Source: Ochotona curzoniae (lineage: Eukaryota; Chordata; Mammalia; Lagomorpha; Ochotonidae). From it: DNA of 64,000 nt. Positions 22,308-34,300 of this stretch are shown piece after piece. A model generated the notes under the pieces. It was not told the origin of the DNA, searched no databases, and was given only the letters and a program-made list of their open reading frames with translations. The translations under genes and the position numbers were made by a program. Where the stretch lies: NCBI RefSeq assembly GCF_017591425.1, contig NW_024464918.1:8554001-8618000 (forward strand), written 5' to 3'. Numbering within the stretch: the first letter of the stretch is position 1; each line of letters starts with the position of its first letter.

Positions 22308-25300
22308 AAACTACAATTATCTGGCATTTTCACTTCATGACCTGAGGCCATGCATGTGACACAAACACCCATTTGGAGATTTTTTTTTTTGGTGCCCTAC
22401 TCAGAGCTGATGTGATGTCATAGATTGTCATAGATTGTTATGTGTATGCTGGTCTTCTAAAGACTTCATTTTTTTCCTATTATTTTCCATTATATAAGAG
22501 CATATAACTTAAAGCCACAAGAGGAATACCATTTAACTATCAACTGTTTTTCCTATGCAGGAAGCTATGCCAATAAAGACAGTTTTGGGAAAGTATTTTT
22601 TCTTTTCCATGACTGCACACTTCAGTCCTAATGAAGACCTTAGATGTGTCATCAAGAGGCAGCCTTCGATTTCTGCTATAAAGCAGGGATCTGGTAAACA
22701 CCCAGAAAAGCAGAGATAAATCTCTAAACAAATAAATAAGTAAAATCGAAAAAAAGCTCAAGATGACTTGATAAGAATAAGGCACTCTTAAATGAGAAAA
22801 CCTTTCCTGGGCACTGGAGGAAGACACCACACAGCTCCCATCAAATTAAAATGCTAATAGAGAAGGTGGCAGGCTACTCTCTCTCAGACTGAGTTTTAGT
22901 TTTCTTTGGTTTTACTGTCTGTCAGGGTTATTCTATCATAATGTATCAGGAAAAGCATTGCACTCACATCAAATCAAGTCGTTAATGGAAAGGGTGGCAG
23001 CCTAAAGTACTCTTGATCAACTGCTAATTTTGTTTTATTCTTCTTCCTCTTACAGCTATTCTCTGAAATGAATAACTCTGCATTCAAAAGAGGTTTTTGA
23101 AAGAAGCCTGGGCACTAAAACAGATTAAGATGAACCGAAGACACAGAAAACCATTATGTTCACAGAATAAACAGTTTTAGTCGTTTAATGTTATAATAAA
23201 TGTATTTGGCTGTGATGTGCTGCTTTCACCAGTAAAAGGTCTCCCGTTAAATATGTGAGTGTCTCCACATCTGGCCAGTGGTACCAACGGGATGCCCAGG
23301 GGTGACAGTCCCACTGTGGATCCTGCATGTGTTATTCCGAGGAGCAGACAACTGCTCTAAAGATCCCTCTATTCAAAAGGCAGAGGAAGTGAATTTAGTA
23401 TTGCTGAGAAGTGTCTGATTTACTGCTTTAAGGATCAAAGTAATCAATTTATGCGGAGGATCAGAGAAAGAGCAAAAGAAGCAGATTTTGTCCAACTGCT
23501 GGCCCTGCCTTTGATGGCCAGAGCTCTGGGTAACAAAGGTTTGTCAGCTTTTTGCCATGTTCGGTCCTCAGGGATCTATGCTAAAGCTGAAAATACAGAG
23601 CCCTTGCTGGCCTATTGGAAAAGGAAATGGAAGCAGAAAGAACAGGGTTGAGATGGAAACAATAAATTGCTATCCAAGGGTTCATCTACTCTCTAAATAC
23701 AAAATGTTCCCTCTAAACACAGTGTAAAGGAAAATAAGACCTTAGGGAAATAAAAAGATAATTTAGGGAGAAAAAGATAGCAGTTGCCCACATGTGGATT
23801 CGGGTGGTACTTTGTTTACTACGGAGACTGACTTTGCAAATCTTGAGAAATTTTTCCATGCTGTTATTCATTTAGCCTTGGAAAGAAGTCAAGGAAGACA
23901 AGGAAAACGAGAGGAAAAAGAGAGGAAATAATTATTAAAATTTCCCAGCCTAATTAAGTAGCCATAATGGGCCGACCCAAGACACAGCAGGGAATTAGAA
24001 ATAACTATTCTTAGTGTTGCTGAGTTTTGCTGAAAAACATAAGGCCTGAATGAAGGTTCAAAAATAAAGTTTTGAAACAATTCTGGATCTCCACAATAGA
24101 AGCCCTGAAAATTCCACTGTCTTGCCCCTATTCCTCTAAAAGCAATAATTAAAGTCTTCATTTTACTATCACAAACCCTTCTTTCCAGAAAACTGATTAC
24201 CGAAAAGTGATTCTATTCTATTGTGGTTCGGATGTTGCTTTTATATCTTTATGGTTTCCACAACAATCATAGCCTTTCGTATGGAACAAGTAAGTTTAGG
24301 CCTGAGCCTTTCCAAGAGTATTAATGAGAAAGCCCATTTGTTTCGATACAGGCACTGGGTCTGGCAAGTAAAAATAAAAAACCAAACAAAAGAAACCAAG
24401 CCCCCACCAACCCCCCCCACACACACAATCCTAAACAATAAACAAACTGAGTGTTTCACCCCTTCCCATACAAGGAGAATGAATAAAAACCAAAAATGGT
24501 AAAACATTACCAGAATATTTGATAAGTGAAACCACAATAATAACTGGGAATACATTACTCACAACTTGGGTATAGACCTATAATACTTGCACAAGGAAAA
24601 ACAGATTTTTAAAGTGTGGACTTTGTGATGGGAAAACGAATAATCTATGATGTCCTCCAATAGAGGAGTCCACAATTACACTGATAGGCAATGCTGCCAA
24701 GTGTGGTGTGGTTCTGGGCAGAAGGATTTCTGGAAGGAGTGAAACTGGTGGTAACATTTCAGGAAACAACGCAGACCTCTATCGATATTCAAGTCCATTC
24801 ACCACAGCCATCTATGACTACTGCCTGCAAACTGCCTCTTGCGGGCTTGTGTTGCTGCATCTCCCTGCAGCTTCCTCTCCCTCCCTAATGAAATGCTTGT
24901 CAGCTGCTGCACAAGATTCCCCCATGGAATCTTGATGAACTTTTCCAATCAATGAATCTCGATTTTTTTTTCTCCTCCACAGAGAGAAGTTGTTCATGGT
25001 GAGTTGCTTTATTTCTGGCTTTTATTCTTGATCGGACAAATTCATACATGCATGTATATGGAATGTATGTGTATATTTTCTATCTGTACCTCTGCATTTC
25101 CCACTCACACATGTACATATTCCAATGAATCATGGAACCATCCATCTGATATGAGGGGCTCATGTGTAAAATTATCTTAAGTCACTTCTATTGGAAGCCT
25201 TTTTTTCGTATGGAAGAGAAATCTGCTTTTGAAATATGGGTTTTGATCAATCTTATATTACCCCTTTTTTGGTTCTCTAATGTCTACTTCAAGGGATGTT

Positions 25301-26337
25301 TTAACACCGTAAGTTTTACAGCAACTCATAACAAATAATGAAGACTTTCCAAGTACCATTTCTCCACTGACACCTGAATTCCAAACTGAGATTTAAATAT
25401 CTAGTAATTATGAATGATATCGTAGGTGAATATTAGATTAGAGTACAGAGCACATAAGGCATCACAAATTCCTTTGTTAATGCTAAATTCCCAACCTAGG
25501 GAAGTTCAAACAGGCGGCAGTGGATACTAGAAATAGATGTTCTTTTTTTTTATGCTTAGGGGATTTCTCATAGACTTCCTTGAGAGTAAAAACCTAAGAA
25601 GATAATGTCAGCATCAAATGAAATCACTACTTTGTATCGCATGGATTTAGATTATCTGGCACAGTGGCTTTAGAAAATTTCAATATTTTTAAGAAAGGAT
25701 ACTCAGTAGAAGATAACTTCTGAGAGGTAAATAATACTAAACTTTAATCACTCTAGTATTCCAATTTTAAAAACAAGTTCAGGGATAACGCAATTCTAAT
25801 CACCAAGGAAAACAGTCATTTTTAAATAGAGAGCAATGAGGAAATGTTTCATCTCCAGTTTTGCACTGGCCAGAAAGCAGATGGGGTACACAGTTGGCCA
25901 AAATCGCTTTCAAGGATCCAAAGAATCCTGTCCCAAGCAGTCCAACCAGAGGATTTACTACGCATCTGACTTTGCCCAAAGCACTGATGCAGGCATTGTT
26001 TGATGTCCCAGATGAGTATCCTGGATTGCCTGTCCCTAGGAAACAGTATTTTGACAAACTAGCCCAATATAAGCATTGAGTCTGAAAGCAGTCTGCAGGC
26101 ACTTGGAAATCTTCATGGAGAAAGTGCACATTCATGACTGTCAGAATGATCATTGTAATCTCCTTAGTGGGGTGGACCTGAACTCTGTAGTGAAAGCAAA
26201 GATTTCACTGACCCCTCGGGCTTTCCTCCCCTCACAGTGGGCGAGTTCTTCTCTGAAAGGTGAAGGAGAAAAGAGATCAGATGAAGAGATGCAAAATACT
26301 GAGGGGAGGGGGAACACAGGCTTAGGCATCACTTCTT
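22308..26337. other. Repeat-poor unique sequence
   Basis: About 4 kb with almost no recognised repeat. A 7-bp tandem (tcatagattgtcatagattg) lies at 22419-22438 and a C run followed by ACACAC near 24411-24427. A TTG-initiated frame at 25861-26079 is discussed as a finding. No confident gene. Confidence 0.4.
25838..26079 (+). other. Open stretch of uncertain coding status
   Basis: About 80 codons open after a stop at 25836-25838, with mixed codon composition and no repeat overlap. The C-terminal half reads FDVPDEYPGLPVPRKQYFDK and ends QYKH-stop. No domain recognised. The annotated start would be TTG, so as drawn it is not a proper start. It may be a decayed exon or retropseudogene piece, or chance. 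Confidence 0.12.
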
Positions 26338-26616
26338 TGCTTTTTTCTTCCTTCCTTCCTTCCTTCCTTCCGTCCTTCCTCCCTCCCTCCCTCCTTCCTT
26401 CCCTCCCTCCTTCCCTCTTTTTTTTCCTTTCTTTCTCTCTCTTTCTTCCTTTTTCTTTTTCCTCCCTTCCTTCTTCCCTCCCTCCCTCCTTCCTTCCTTC
26501 CTTTCTTTCTCTCTCTCTTTCTTCCTTTTTCCTTCCTTCCTTCTTTGCTTCCTTCCTTCCTTCCTCCCTCCCTCCCTCCCTGCCTCTCTTCCTTCCTTCC
26601 TTTTCCTTCCTTCCTG
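26338..26616 (+). repeat. (CCTT)n / CT-rich microsatellite, about 280 bp
   Basis: Polypyrimidine tract of TTCC, CTCC, TTCT and CCCT units, purine on the complement, interrupted by a poly-T at 26418-26426. The 100-184 codon frames on both strands are low-complexity readings of this tract. Its mirror symmetry could allow triplex DNA. Confidence 0.96.
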
Positions 26617-27954
26617 AAAGTACAAAATAACACTGTGGATTTTTGTAAGGGAGGGCTTGGTATGTCTGCCTTGTGTCTGTGGGCTCTAGCACTAAGGTCA
26701 AAACTGAAGTTACATCTTCAGATAATATTTTAAATTCTAAGAGTCACAAGGTGACCATTTAATTGTGCTATGGCGGGTAGTAGAAGCTGATTCTTACTTT
26801 GATGGAGAAACGTGAGAACACAGTACCTGCTTCCAAAAGGGAAACATCATTTCTTACGGATCTTTACCTCACTGCTATCACAGACTCACGCTCAACCCTC
26901 CAAAACTGCCCATTTACTACTATTTGCTACTATTAAAGCTACTCTTTGGCCACCCATATTTTATCTCCAGTCCCATTCAGCAGACTGTACAATTTCTGAG
27001 GATATCATTAACCCAGCTCCAATGCACAGAACATGCAGGAAAGTGAAATAGTAAATGCATTTGTAAGACCTCTATTCCCTACACAGTAATGGCTTAACAC
27101 TTTGGCATTAACTCCATTTGTCAAACTGTAAGATAAATACAAGCACATCAGACACTTTCCCAGCATTTATGCAAAGGGCAGACAGTGAAAACCACTATTT
27201 AAATGGGAAATGTGTTCATTTGTTTTTGAAAACAAAGCACTGCTGTACGATTTGTAAAGTATGTCAATCCTTTTAAAGACACAGTGAAATTTCCCCAACA
27301 GAGCTGCTGGCTAGGCTTAATCACCCTGAAAGACTGACAATATTATGATTATAAATTCTCAAATCCTGAAGCAAGGTAACTACAATGTATTGTCTTGTAA
27401 TAAGAAGTTAAAACTCTAAATATGCGAAACACAACAACAGTTGTATTTAGGAATTATGTCTATTAGGAATTTCAGAAAACATGATTCTGCGATTCTAACC
27501 ATGGGCAAACATCATTAAGTCTTCCATCCAAAGAAGGCTTTTTTCATGAAGCGATATTCACACATGGAAAAATGATCATATCTTGAGAGAGATTGCCAAA
27601 ATTCTCCTTATGTCTCTTGCCTAAATTGGTCTCTCTTTATATTGCAATGCCAGGTTGATTCTCTTCAAAATGATGAGTTTTACGTTTCATCCCCATCCAA
27701 GTGATTCAATGCATGAAGTTGTAACACAATGCCTAATTCAAGTGTATTTCACCAAGAGGTCCACTACAGTTAGGTACGGAGCAGCAACAATAGGTCAAGA
27801 AAGTATAAAACGTGTGAACTATAATACCTAGATATGACTCATCTACCTGTAGCAATAACGTTCCCTACCCTCTCCAAGGGAAACACATACCATAATGTGT
27901 ATTGTAAAAGTAGGGCAAGGCTAAAAGAAGCGGCAGTCAAAAATGGCCCATCTA
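26617..27954. other. Unique noncoding sequence
   Basis: No gene. The stretch 27040-27370 is repeat-free with an octamer-like tttatgcaaag near 27168 and several ATTA cores. It is a further weak enhancer candidate. Confidence 0.35.
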
Positions 27955-28268
27955 TGGTTAGCACAGTGATTCAATGAGCTAATCCCACACTTGTAAGCAC
28001 CTGCATCCCCTGTGGCTGCCAGTTCATGTCATGGCTGGTCCACTTTTGATCCAGATCTAGCAAGGCCACAGAGGATAGCCCAAGTCCTTACAACGCTGTA
28101 TAAACATGGCAAACACACAACTTACTGGCCTCTGGCTTTGGGGCTCAACTCTAGCCACTGCGGTCATTTGGTAAGTGAACCAGTGGATGGAATATCTTTC
28201 TTTATGTCTATTATTCTCCTTATAAATTTAACTTTCAAGTAAAAATAAGTAAACCATTAAAAAAAAGC
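27955..28268 (+). mobile_element. C-type SINE, diverged
   Basis: Sense copy: tggttagcacagtgattcaa head, gcatcccctgtggctgcc, ctctggctttggggctcaac, ggtcatttggtaagtgaacc, tggatggaatatctttc, and an A-rich tail to 28266. Confidence 0.82.
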
Positions 28269-28440
28269 CCAACTCTGTAGTCTTCTCACTTTATTTCTTC
28301 TGAAACTCTGAGAAGCACATCTCACATTGAAAGTGAACCCCAGATCCATGCCTTTTCCCTTTCCCGGGGTGCTCCTGTCTGTCTCCCTTCTTAGCATGAG
28401 GTCTCCTTGTCTACCTGTAATCGAAAGGAATTAATTAAAC

Positions 28441-28834
28441 TGAAAGAAGGGTAAACTGACCCACAATGTTCTAATCACAAGGAGACTCCCATTGTTCATA
28501 GCTAGGAACCTTAGTGGCCAGCATCGTCTGGAAGGAAATCCTGGAAAAAATTTAACTATATTCATGTAAACCATTAAAAGGGCTGGAGCCCACCAGGGCA
28601 TGGTTAATTTCTTTACATCATGGCGTTGCTGACCAATCAGAAGCCTTGTATATATGCACCTTCTGGCACCAATTTTCTAGAATTTTCATCTCTTACTCCT
28701 TGGGAAAATTATGTAATACTCACCTGGTTTCTTGTCCTGCCCTTTGCAATAAATCCTGCTTTCTCTCACCACTCCACAGTCAGTGATTGGCTTTCTGCGT
28801 ACTGGGCAATGGGATCTATTTTTGGGTTACTACA
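28441..28834 (+). mobile_element. Solo LTR with intact-looking promoter and poly(A) signals
   Basis: About 394 bp beginning TG and ending CA, with a CCAAT box at 28633-28637, TATA-like tatata at 28649-28654 and AATAAA at 28748-28753, then a CT-rich U5. CCAAT-TATA-poly(A) order and spacing are those of a retroviral LTR. No internal sequence or target duplication was found, so recombination to a solo LTR is inferred. The frames at 28620-29100 are not coding. Confidence 0.6.
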
Positions 28835-29039
28835 GTAATAACTCCAACCAGCATAAATTGTTGTTTGGCAACATCATTGCTCTGCTCAAGAAACAAAAGC
28901 AACAACCCATAATCATAATACATTTCTTACTGGGATTCTTCAGTATTTGTGATAGTGTTCTCATGAATCCAGGCTTGGAATCCTGGAAATTCTTGGGGCT
29001 TCAACCTCTAAAATCTTTGACTGCTTACCCCTTCAGTTT

Positions 29040-29282
29040 CCCCATTCCCTCCTTGTATGTCATCTTCCTTGAAGAGCAGTTCCTGATATCCTGCATCTAA
29101 AATCACCAGCCCACAACACCAGCCCACTATGCCAACACTAGTTCATCACTATCCCCTTACCCTTCCTATTGTCAAAGCTTTGCACCTGGGGCTAACATAC
29201 CATAACTAATTATTTACTGACTTGGTTGATGTCTGAGTATCTTGCTTACAATAATGACCAGACAAATACTTGTTAAACTGTT
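29040..29282 (+). mobile_element. L2 LINE 3' end
   Basis: Order of blocks follows the L2 3' end: cttccttgaagagcagttcc, gttcatcactatccccttac, taattatttactgac, then aatgaccagacaaatacttg at the end. Diverged. Confidence 0.45.
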
Positions 29283-30234
29283 ATTTTTAAAAAAATTCTT
29301 GTTTATATAAGGTACAGACAATCGCTTTAAAATGGTAACTAGATTTCTTGACAAAATAAGTGAGGTACTGAAAGCCTGGCAAAGTTTAGTGTTTCTGTTC
29401 AGTTATCATTCAAGTATAATCTGAACTGAAATGGGACCACACATAATTATAAAAACTCTAGCTGTTAACCATTCTAACACATTTCTGCTTTGGTCAAACT
29501 GATCCTCAGCTACAGAAAAAAAAAGTAGAGGAGAAATTCTAACTTATTTTTTAAACTGCAGTTAGTACCACTGTGATCAGTCAAGAAAAGGTGGCTAATA
29601 AGTCTGGAGTGATTTTCAAAGACGTTTGAAAAGTATTAACAGAAATAAATGCAACCATAGAAGTTAGTCTTTGAAAATGCTTTCTGAATTTAGGCTTATC
29701 TTCAATTTCACGTCCCTTGCAAAAATCTAAGTTTCATGAGGTCAAGGACTTTTTTTTTTTATTCTCTGGCTTCCAGTGTAGAAGCCACATAATATGAACT
29801 AAGAAAACACAAGCTACATTAAGAAAGTGCTTCTACTTTGTTCTACACGCATGTGGTGTTAAGCAACATACCACTCATGTATCTTTATAAAATTCCAACA
29901 CAAAACCCTCACTATTTTCCTTTCCTATGAATGAGAATCTCACGTGAGATCAGATTACTTCAGAAGTGCTTGGAAAAACTTCCAAAGAAGTCACTGCAAT
30001 GCCTACCGGCCCAATCCTGTTTATCTACCATTGCAATTAGGTCAGAAGATACCTTGTTGCAGAACAGAATTTCCTAAGTGTTTCCCAATGTACTTGAATT
30101 ATTCCATGGAAATAGGGGAAGTAATAGATGAGGTAAGAGACTCAGATGCCCTCTTACATGGTTACACATCTGAAAACAACCTGATAGATTTCTTACTTCG
30201 GTGTCTCATCCTCGAAAATCAGTTAACTCCTGTC
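29283..30234. other. Mostly unique noncoding sequence
   Basis: No gene beyond the L2-like scrap. The 98-codon frame at 29944-30240 has no motif I recognise and ends where a SINE begins. Confidence 0.4.
29690..29790 (+). mobile_element. L2-like fragment
   Basis: ctaagtttcatgaggtcaag followed by gactt and gaagccacataatatgaac resembles the terminal L2 segment. Short and decayed. Confidence 0.35.
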
Positions 30235-30560
30235 TTGTGACACATCAGGTTAAGCCTTTGCCTTTGATGCTGGCTTCCTCTGATATTGGAGTGATGACTC
30301 AAGTCAGTGCTCATTTTCTTTAGCTCCAGCTTCCTGATAATGTGCTTGTGATAGCAATGCATGTGGCAAGGACCAAGTTCCTGAATTCAGCTAGGGTGAG
30401 AGACTGGTAGTTGCTAACTGGGCGGTGACAAAGTGGTCACACACATCTTGCTCTTGCTTGCTCTCTGTTTCCTGTCTTTCTCAATTCTTTCCTTTTTTTC
30501 CCTGTCGCAGTCCTTTGTCAGACTGCCTTTCTGAATAAATCAACAAAACTTTAAAACAAT
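30235..30560 (+). mobile_element. Old C-type SINE
   Basis: Sense copy: gacacatcaggttaagcctt head, tgatgctggcttcctctga, agctccagcttcctgataat, a diverged middle, a CT-rich zone, and a tail gaataaatcaacaaaac near 30532-30548. Confidence 0.72.
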
Positions 30561-31510
30561 TTCTGTCCTTTTCATTCCTCGCTTAAAATACCATTCAAGA
30601 GGTTAAACTTTGTGCATTATTGTCATACACCAAAACAACTAAGAAATAAAGTGCCAAGTTTGAAGCAATCTCAGATGGTTAAAGCATTATGCTGTCAGTT
30701 CAAAACCACAATTTATTTTTAGTCAGAATGCAAAAATCCATACTGTCACAAACCCCTAAACTGAAAGTGACTTCTGTGTACACATGTGGTATAAGGAATT
30801 TTTGTCTATTAAGTACTTTTCATCAGATAAGATTCCCAATTGAAAAATTCTCAAAGTCATCATTGTAAATGGCTCAATTGAAATGAAAAGATCAATAATA
30901 AACTTATACTACCAGGACCATCACCATAACTGAAACAGAGATAATGATACAATACATAAACCAATGAATATAATTTTTAAACCCAATCATTATTTCCTAT
31001 GAATCCTGCATTTGCTTCTAAAACTATGTCTCATGTCATAATATCATTAGTTGTATTATCTTTTCTCCTCTAAACTTGAAAGAACTTCAATTTTTCAACA
31101 AAAGTGTATTATTATAACCCTTAATTTGGAGTTACTTGTGTGCATATATTAAGCCCTTAATTAAACTGTGACTGGGCCATGATGGTGTCACATATATACC
31201 ATGCATAGTTGAGAATGAGTGGTTAGTATTTTTTGAATCCAAGAAGAAAACCAAAGAGGAAATATTCAATATCAAAAATAAAACAAAATATATAACATGC
31301 TGTGCATTGTTAAGAGTTGCATGAATACTGCTGAATGCTGACTCCTCAGACAACTAGAAAATGTTCGCTGACCTGATTACAAGCAAAAGGTAGCTCAATC
31401 ATACATTCCGAAGCCTCACAATCTCAAGGACACATCTAGCTTGCCAAAATAATCTGCCAACAATTTAATGAGGTGAAACTAGTCATGCAGTTTGTTTCAA
31501 AAATGTGATT
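30561..31510. other. Unique noncoding sequence
   Basis: AT-rich sequence. No gene or repeat recognised. Confidence 0.45.
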
Positions 31511-31840
31511 CCGGGGGCTGAGTGTTGTAGGCTAAAGTCCTTGCCCTGCATATGCCGGCTTCCTATATGGATGCTGATTTGTGTCCCTGCTGCTCTGTTT
31601 CCCAGCCAGCTCCTTGCTTGTGGCCTGGCAAGTAGTAGAGGATGGCCCAAAGTCTTGGTACCCTGCCCTGGTGTGGGAGACCTAGAGGAGGCCCCTGGGT
31701 CCTGGCTCCTGGTTCCTGGCTTTAGATTGGCTCAGCTTTGGATTATGCAGCCACTTTGGAAACGAACCAGTGGATGGAAGATCTTTGTCTCTCCTTCTCT
31801 CTGACTTTACAATAAGAAAGTAAATAAATCTATTAAAAAG
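31511..31840 (+). mobile_element. C-type SINE, moderately diverged
   Basis: Sense copy: cgggggctgagtgttgtagg head, ctccttgcttgtggcctggc, gtgtgggagacctagagg, ctggctttagattggctcag, ccagtggatggaagatcttt, and tail aataaatctattaaaaag. No clean duplication. Confidence 0.88.
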
Positions 31841-32124
31841 ATGACATTTTTGAACCACATGGATCAGAATACACCAATGTATAGCAAAAATTAAAGATCA
31901 AGCAAACAAACTAAACTCACACCACAGGATTTGGTCTCCAGATCTGCTTTTAACTGAATTTCCCTTGTCAAACACAGATACGCACACATCTCCAAAGAAA
32001 AAGTAGGTTTGGTGAGAACTAAGGTTTGCAATCCTGCAATTAACTTCCCAAGACTCTGAGGATACCTTTGAACAGCTGAAAAAACACATTCTCCAATAGG
32101 TCTCCTTGGTGGTATAAAGCATAA

Positions 32125-32456
32125 AACAAAGATGCCCCACTGAACTCAAAGTGGCATTCAACATCAGAGCATCGTGAGCATTTGTATACTGGCTGTTCCA
32201 CTTCCAACCCAGCTATGATGTAACGATCCTGGGAGGGCAATAGAAGGTGGTCCAAGTACTTGGGTCTCTTTCTGCCCTGTGAAAAATCCAGAATGAATTC
32301 TTGGTTCCTGGCTACATCTGGAAAAGAGCTGGTTATTACAGCCATTTGGAAAGTGAACCCCTAGGTGGAAAAATCTCTCTTCTTACGTTACTTCCTGTTT
32401 TTTCTTCCCTATGTCACTGTATCTATCAAATAAGTTATCTTTTGTAAAAAAGAAAT
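32125..32456 (+). mobile_element. Old C-type SINE
   Basis: Sense copy with a decayed head near 32135, gctgttccacttccaaccca, tggttcctggctacatctgg, ttacagccatttggaaagtg, and a CT-rich then A-rich end near 32450. Confidence 0.75.
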
Positions 32457-34139
32457 GAAAACAGGCACGATCAGACTAGAATGTTTTGACTTTAGAAATA
32501 CCAGCAAGTGAAACTTGAACCCCAGTGCTACCATTCTCCTTTGTAGCTTTTGTGCAAAGGGTGTTGCATGCTTCTGAATATCCTGCTGAGACATACCAAC
32601 ACTCAAGCAGGAGGAAATGTCTGAATGCTTTTTATATGGACTGGGTCCCTAAAGAAGCCTTTCTTCCCCACCAAGACTCCAGGGGAGAACACAGTATGTG
32701 TTTACAAAAATTCAAGTATTTCTGAGGGAGAGATTATTAAATACCATAGAAGATAGGAACTACTGCTCACATTTCTGCAGTAGGGTAAATGGCTTCCTTG
32801 CCAAAAGCTGGACTGGAGAGTTTGGGACAGAATAATGTCTCAAATTCCTTTGAACCACAGGAGTTTCCAATTTTATTACCTAAGGATGCAAGTGCATCGT
32901 GACCCATGCTGGTTTTAAGTTATTCCAGTAGATCCTAAATGGGCTTGAAAACGTAGAGACCTTTTTAAATTCCCACTCTAAAACCACTTAATATTTGAAA
33001 TTATTTGAGATGAAAGCATAATACCAGTTGTTGCAGCTTTTCAAAGGACTCTAACTTGCCTGACTATGGCAAGCAATGCTGTGAATAGGAAAATACTTTC
33101 AAGAGATTAACTTTGTATAATAAAATCTCCCGTGCCAACCCACAAATGCTTTAAAACTTTTTCATGTATTTTGCAACAGAGTTTACAGCCACTCATTTTA
33201 ATATTTACAGACAAAATGATATTTGGGTAAAGCAAAGGTCAGACTCAAGAACAAAACAAGGGAGAATGCCATTCTAAATTTCCAGGTTGTAGCTCTTGGC
33301 AGCCAGTGTGTGATGAGACAAAAATAGACAGCAATAAATTTCACTGTGATCTTACTATTCAGTATCTACACATTTAATTTCTAAGATAACTTTAAAAGCA
33401 CTGATAGTTCTTTCTCAGAAAGCTACACCTACTTTTAAGATTTTTAATCTAAATATTTTTCTTTCTTTCTTTCGAACAAGGCCCTCTTTGCATTAGTCAG
33501 TTCCATACTTAAATGTTGGGTCTTCATGCAATATATATTCAGAATTTAAAATTAGAGAACCTTGTCCTAATCATGTGGATGTCATTCCTGCTAATAATGT
33601 TAATACAACAAAAAATTATAAAACTCATTTTGACTTTCCACATGAGTGTGACACCCCATCTGGCTGTGTCAGAAAACCCTGGAGTGCATCCCAAAACTAT
33701 AGTTGCTCAACTATACTCAATGATTTAGCAAGCTGTGTTTTTACGTAGTGTTTTATGGAATCAAAACAAGCCAGTTGTAGGAACTCCTGACATATAAGAT
33801 GTCATCCATGTTTTAAATGCAAGGTTTCTGGAGGCCTTCTTTAGCTATAAATTGATCAACTTATCAAATTGTAGAATCCCATCAACAGAAAATTACAACA
33901 CTTCATGATACAGTTAGAAATGCAAATGCTGTTAGAATAACAGACAGTGATAGGCATTATTCATGATGATCATTGACAACATTTATCAATGTCTAGTTGG
34001 ATCAGATTCTGCTCAAAGTAAGAGGAACTAGCAGGTGTAAGGAAAGCTTTGTCAGATTTGCAAAGCGAGATGCACACACTGATGAGTAGAGATTTTCAAC
34101 ACCTTAATCAGATCTTTCAGTTTACCCCACATGTTTACC
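32457..34139. other. Unique noncoding sequence
   Basis: No gene or recognised repeat apart from a short TTTC run at 33460-33474. Confidence 0.45.
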
Positions 34140-34300
34140 ACTGTCAAGTCATGTAATTTTGTGCGACTCATGTGACACCTCGGAACTCCACCTGTAAATC
34201 AGAAGAGTAGTCCGTACCTCGTGATATTTCATTCAAGGAGAAACATATGTCAAGCACTGGGAACTGTCCATGACACATGTCAAATGTTCAACATCTAGTA
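34140..34300 (+). mobile_element. MIR SINE fragment
   Basis: MIR order is kept: ctcatgtgacacctcggaac, cacctgtaaatcagaagag, tagtccgtacctcg, then gtcaagcactggga and tgacacatg. Confidence 0.5.

Noticed and set aside
26076..26701. The longest open frames (about 183-184 codons, both strands)
   Set aside because: They read through the CCTT microsatellite, giving Ser/Leu/Pro- or Lys/Arg/Glu-rich low-complexity strings. No domain or start context.
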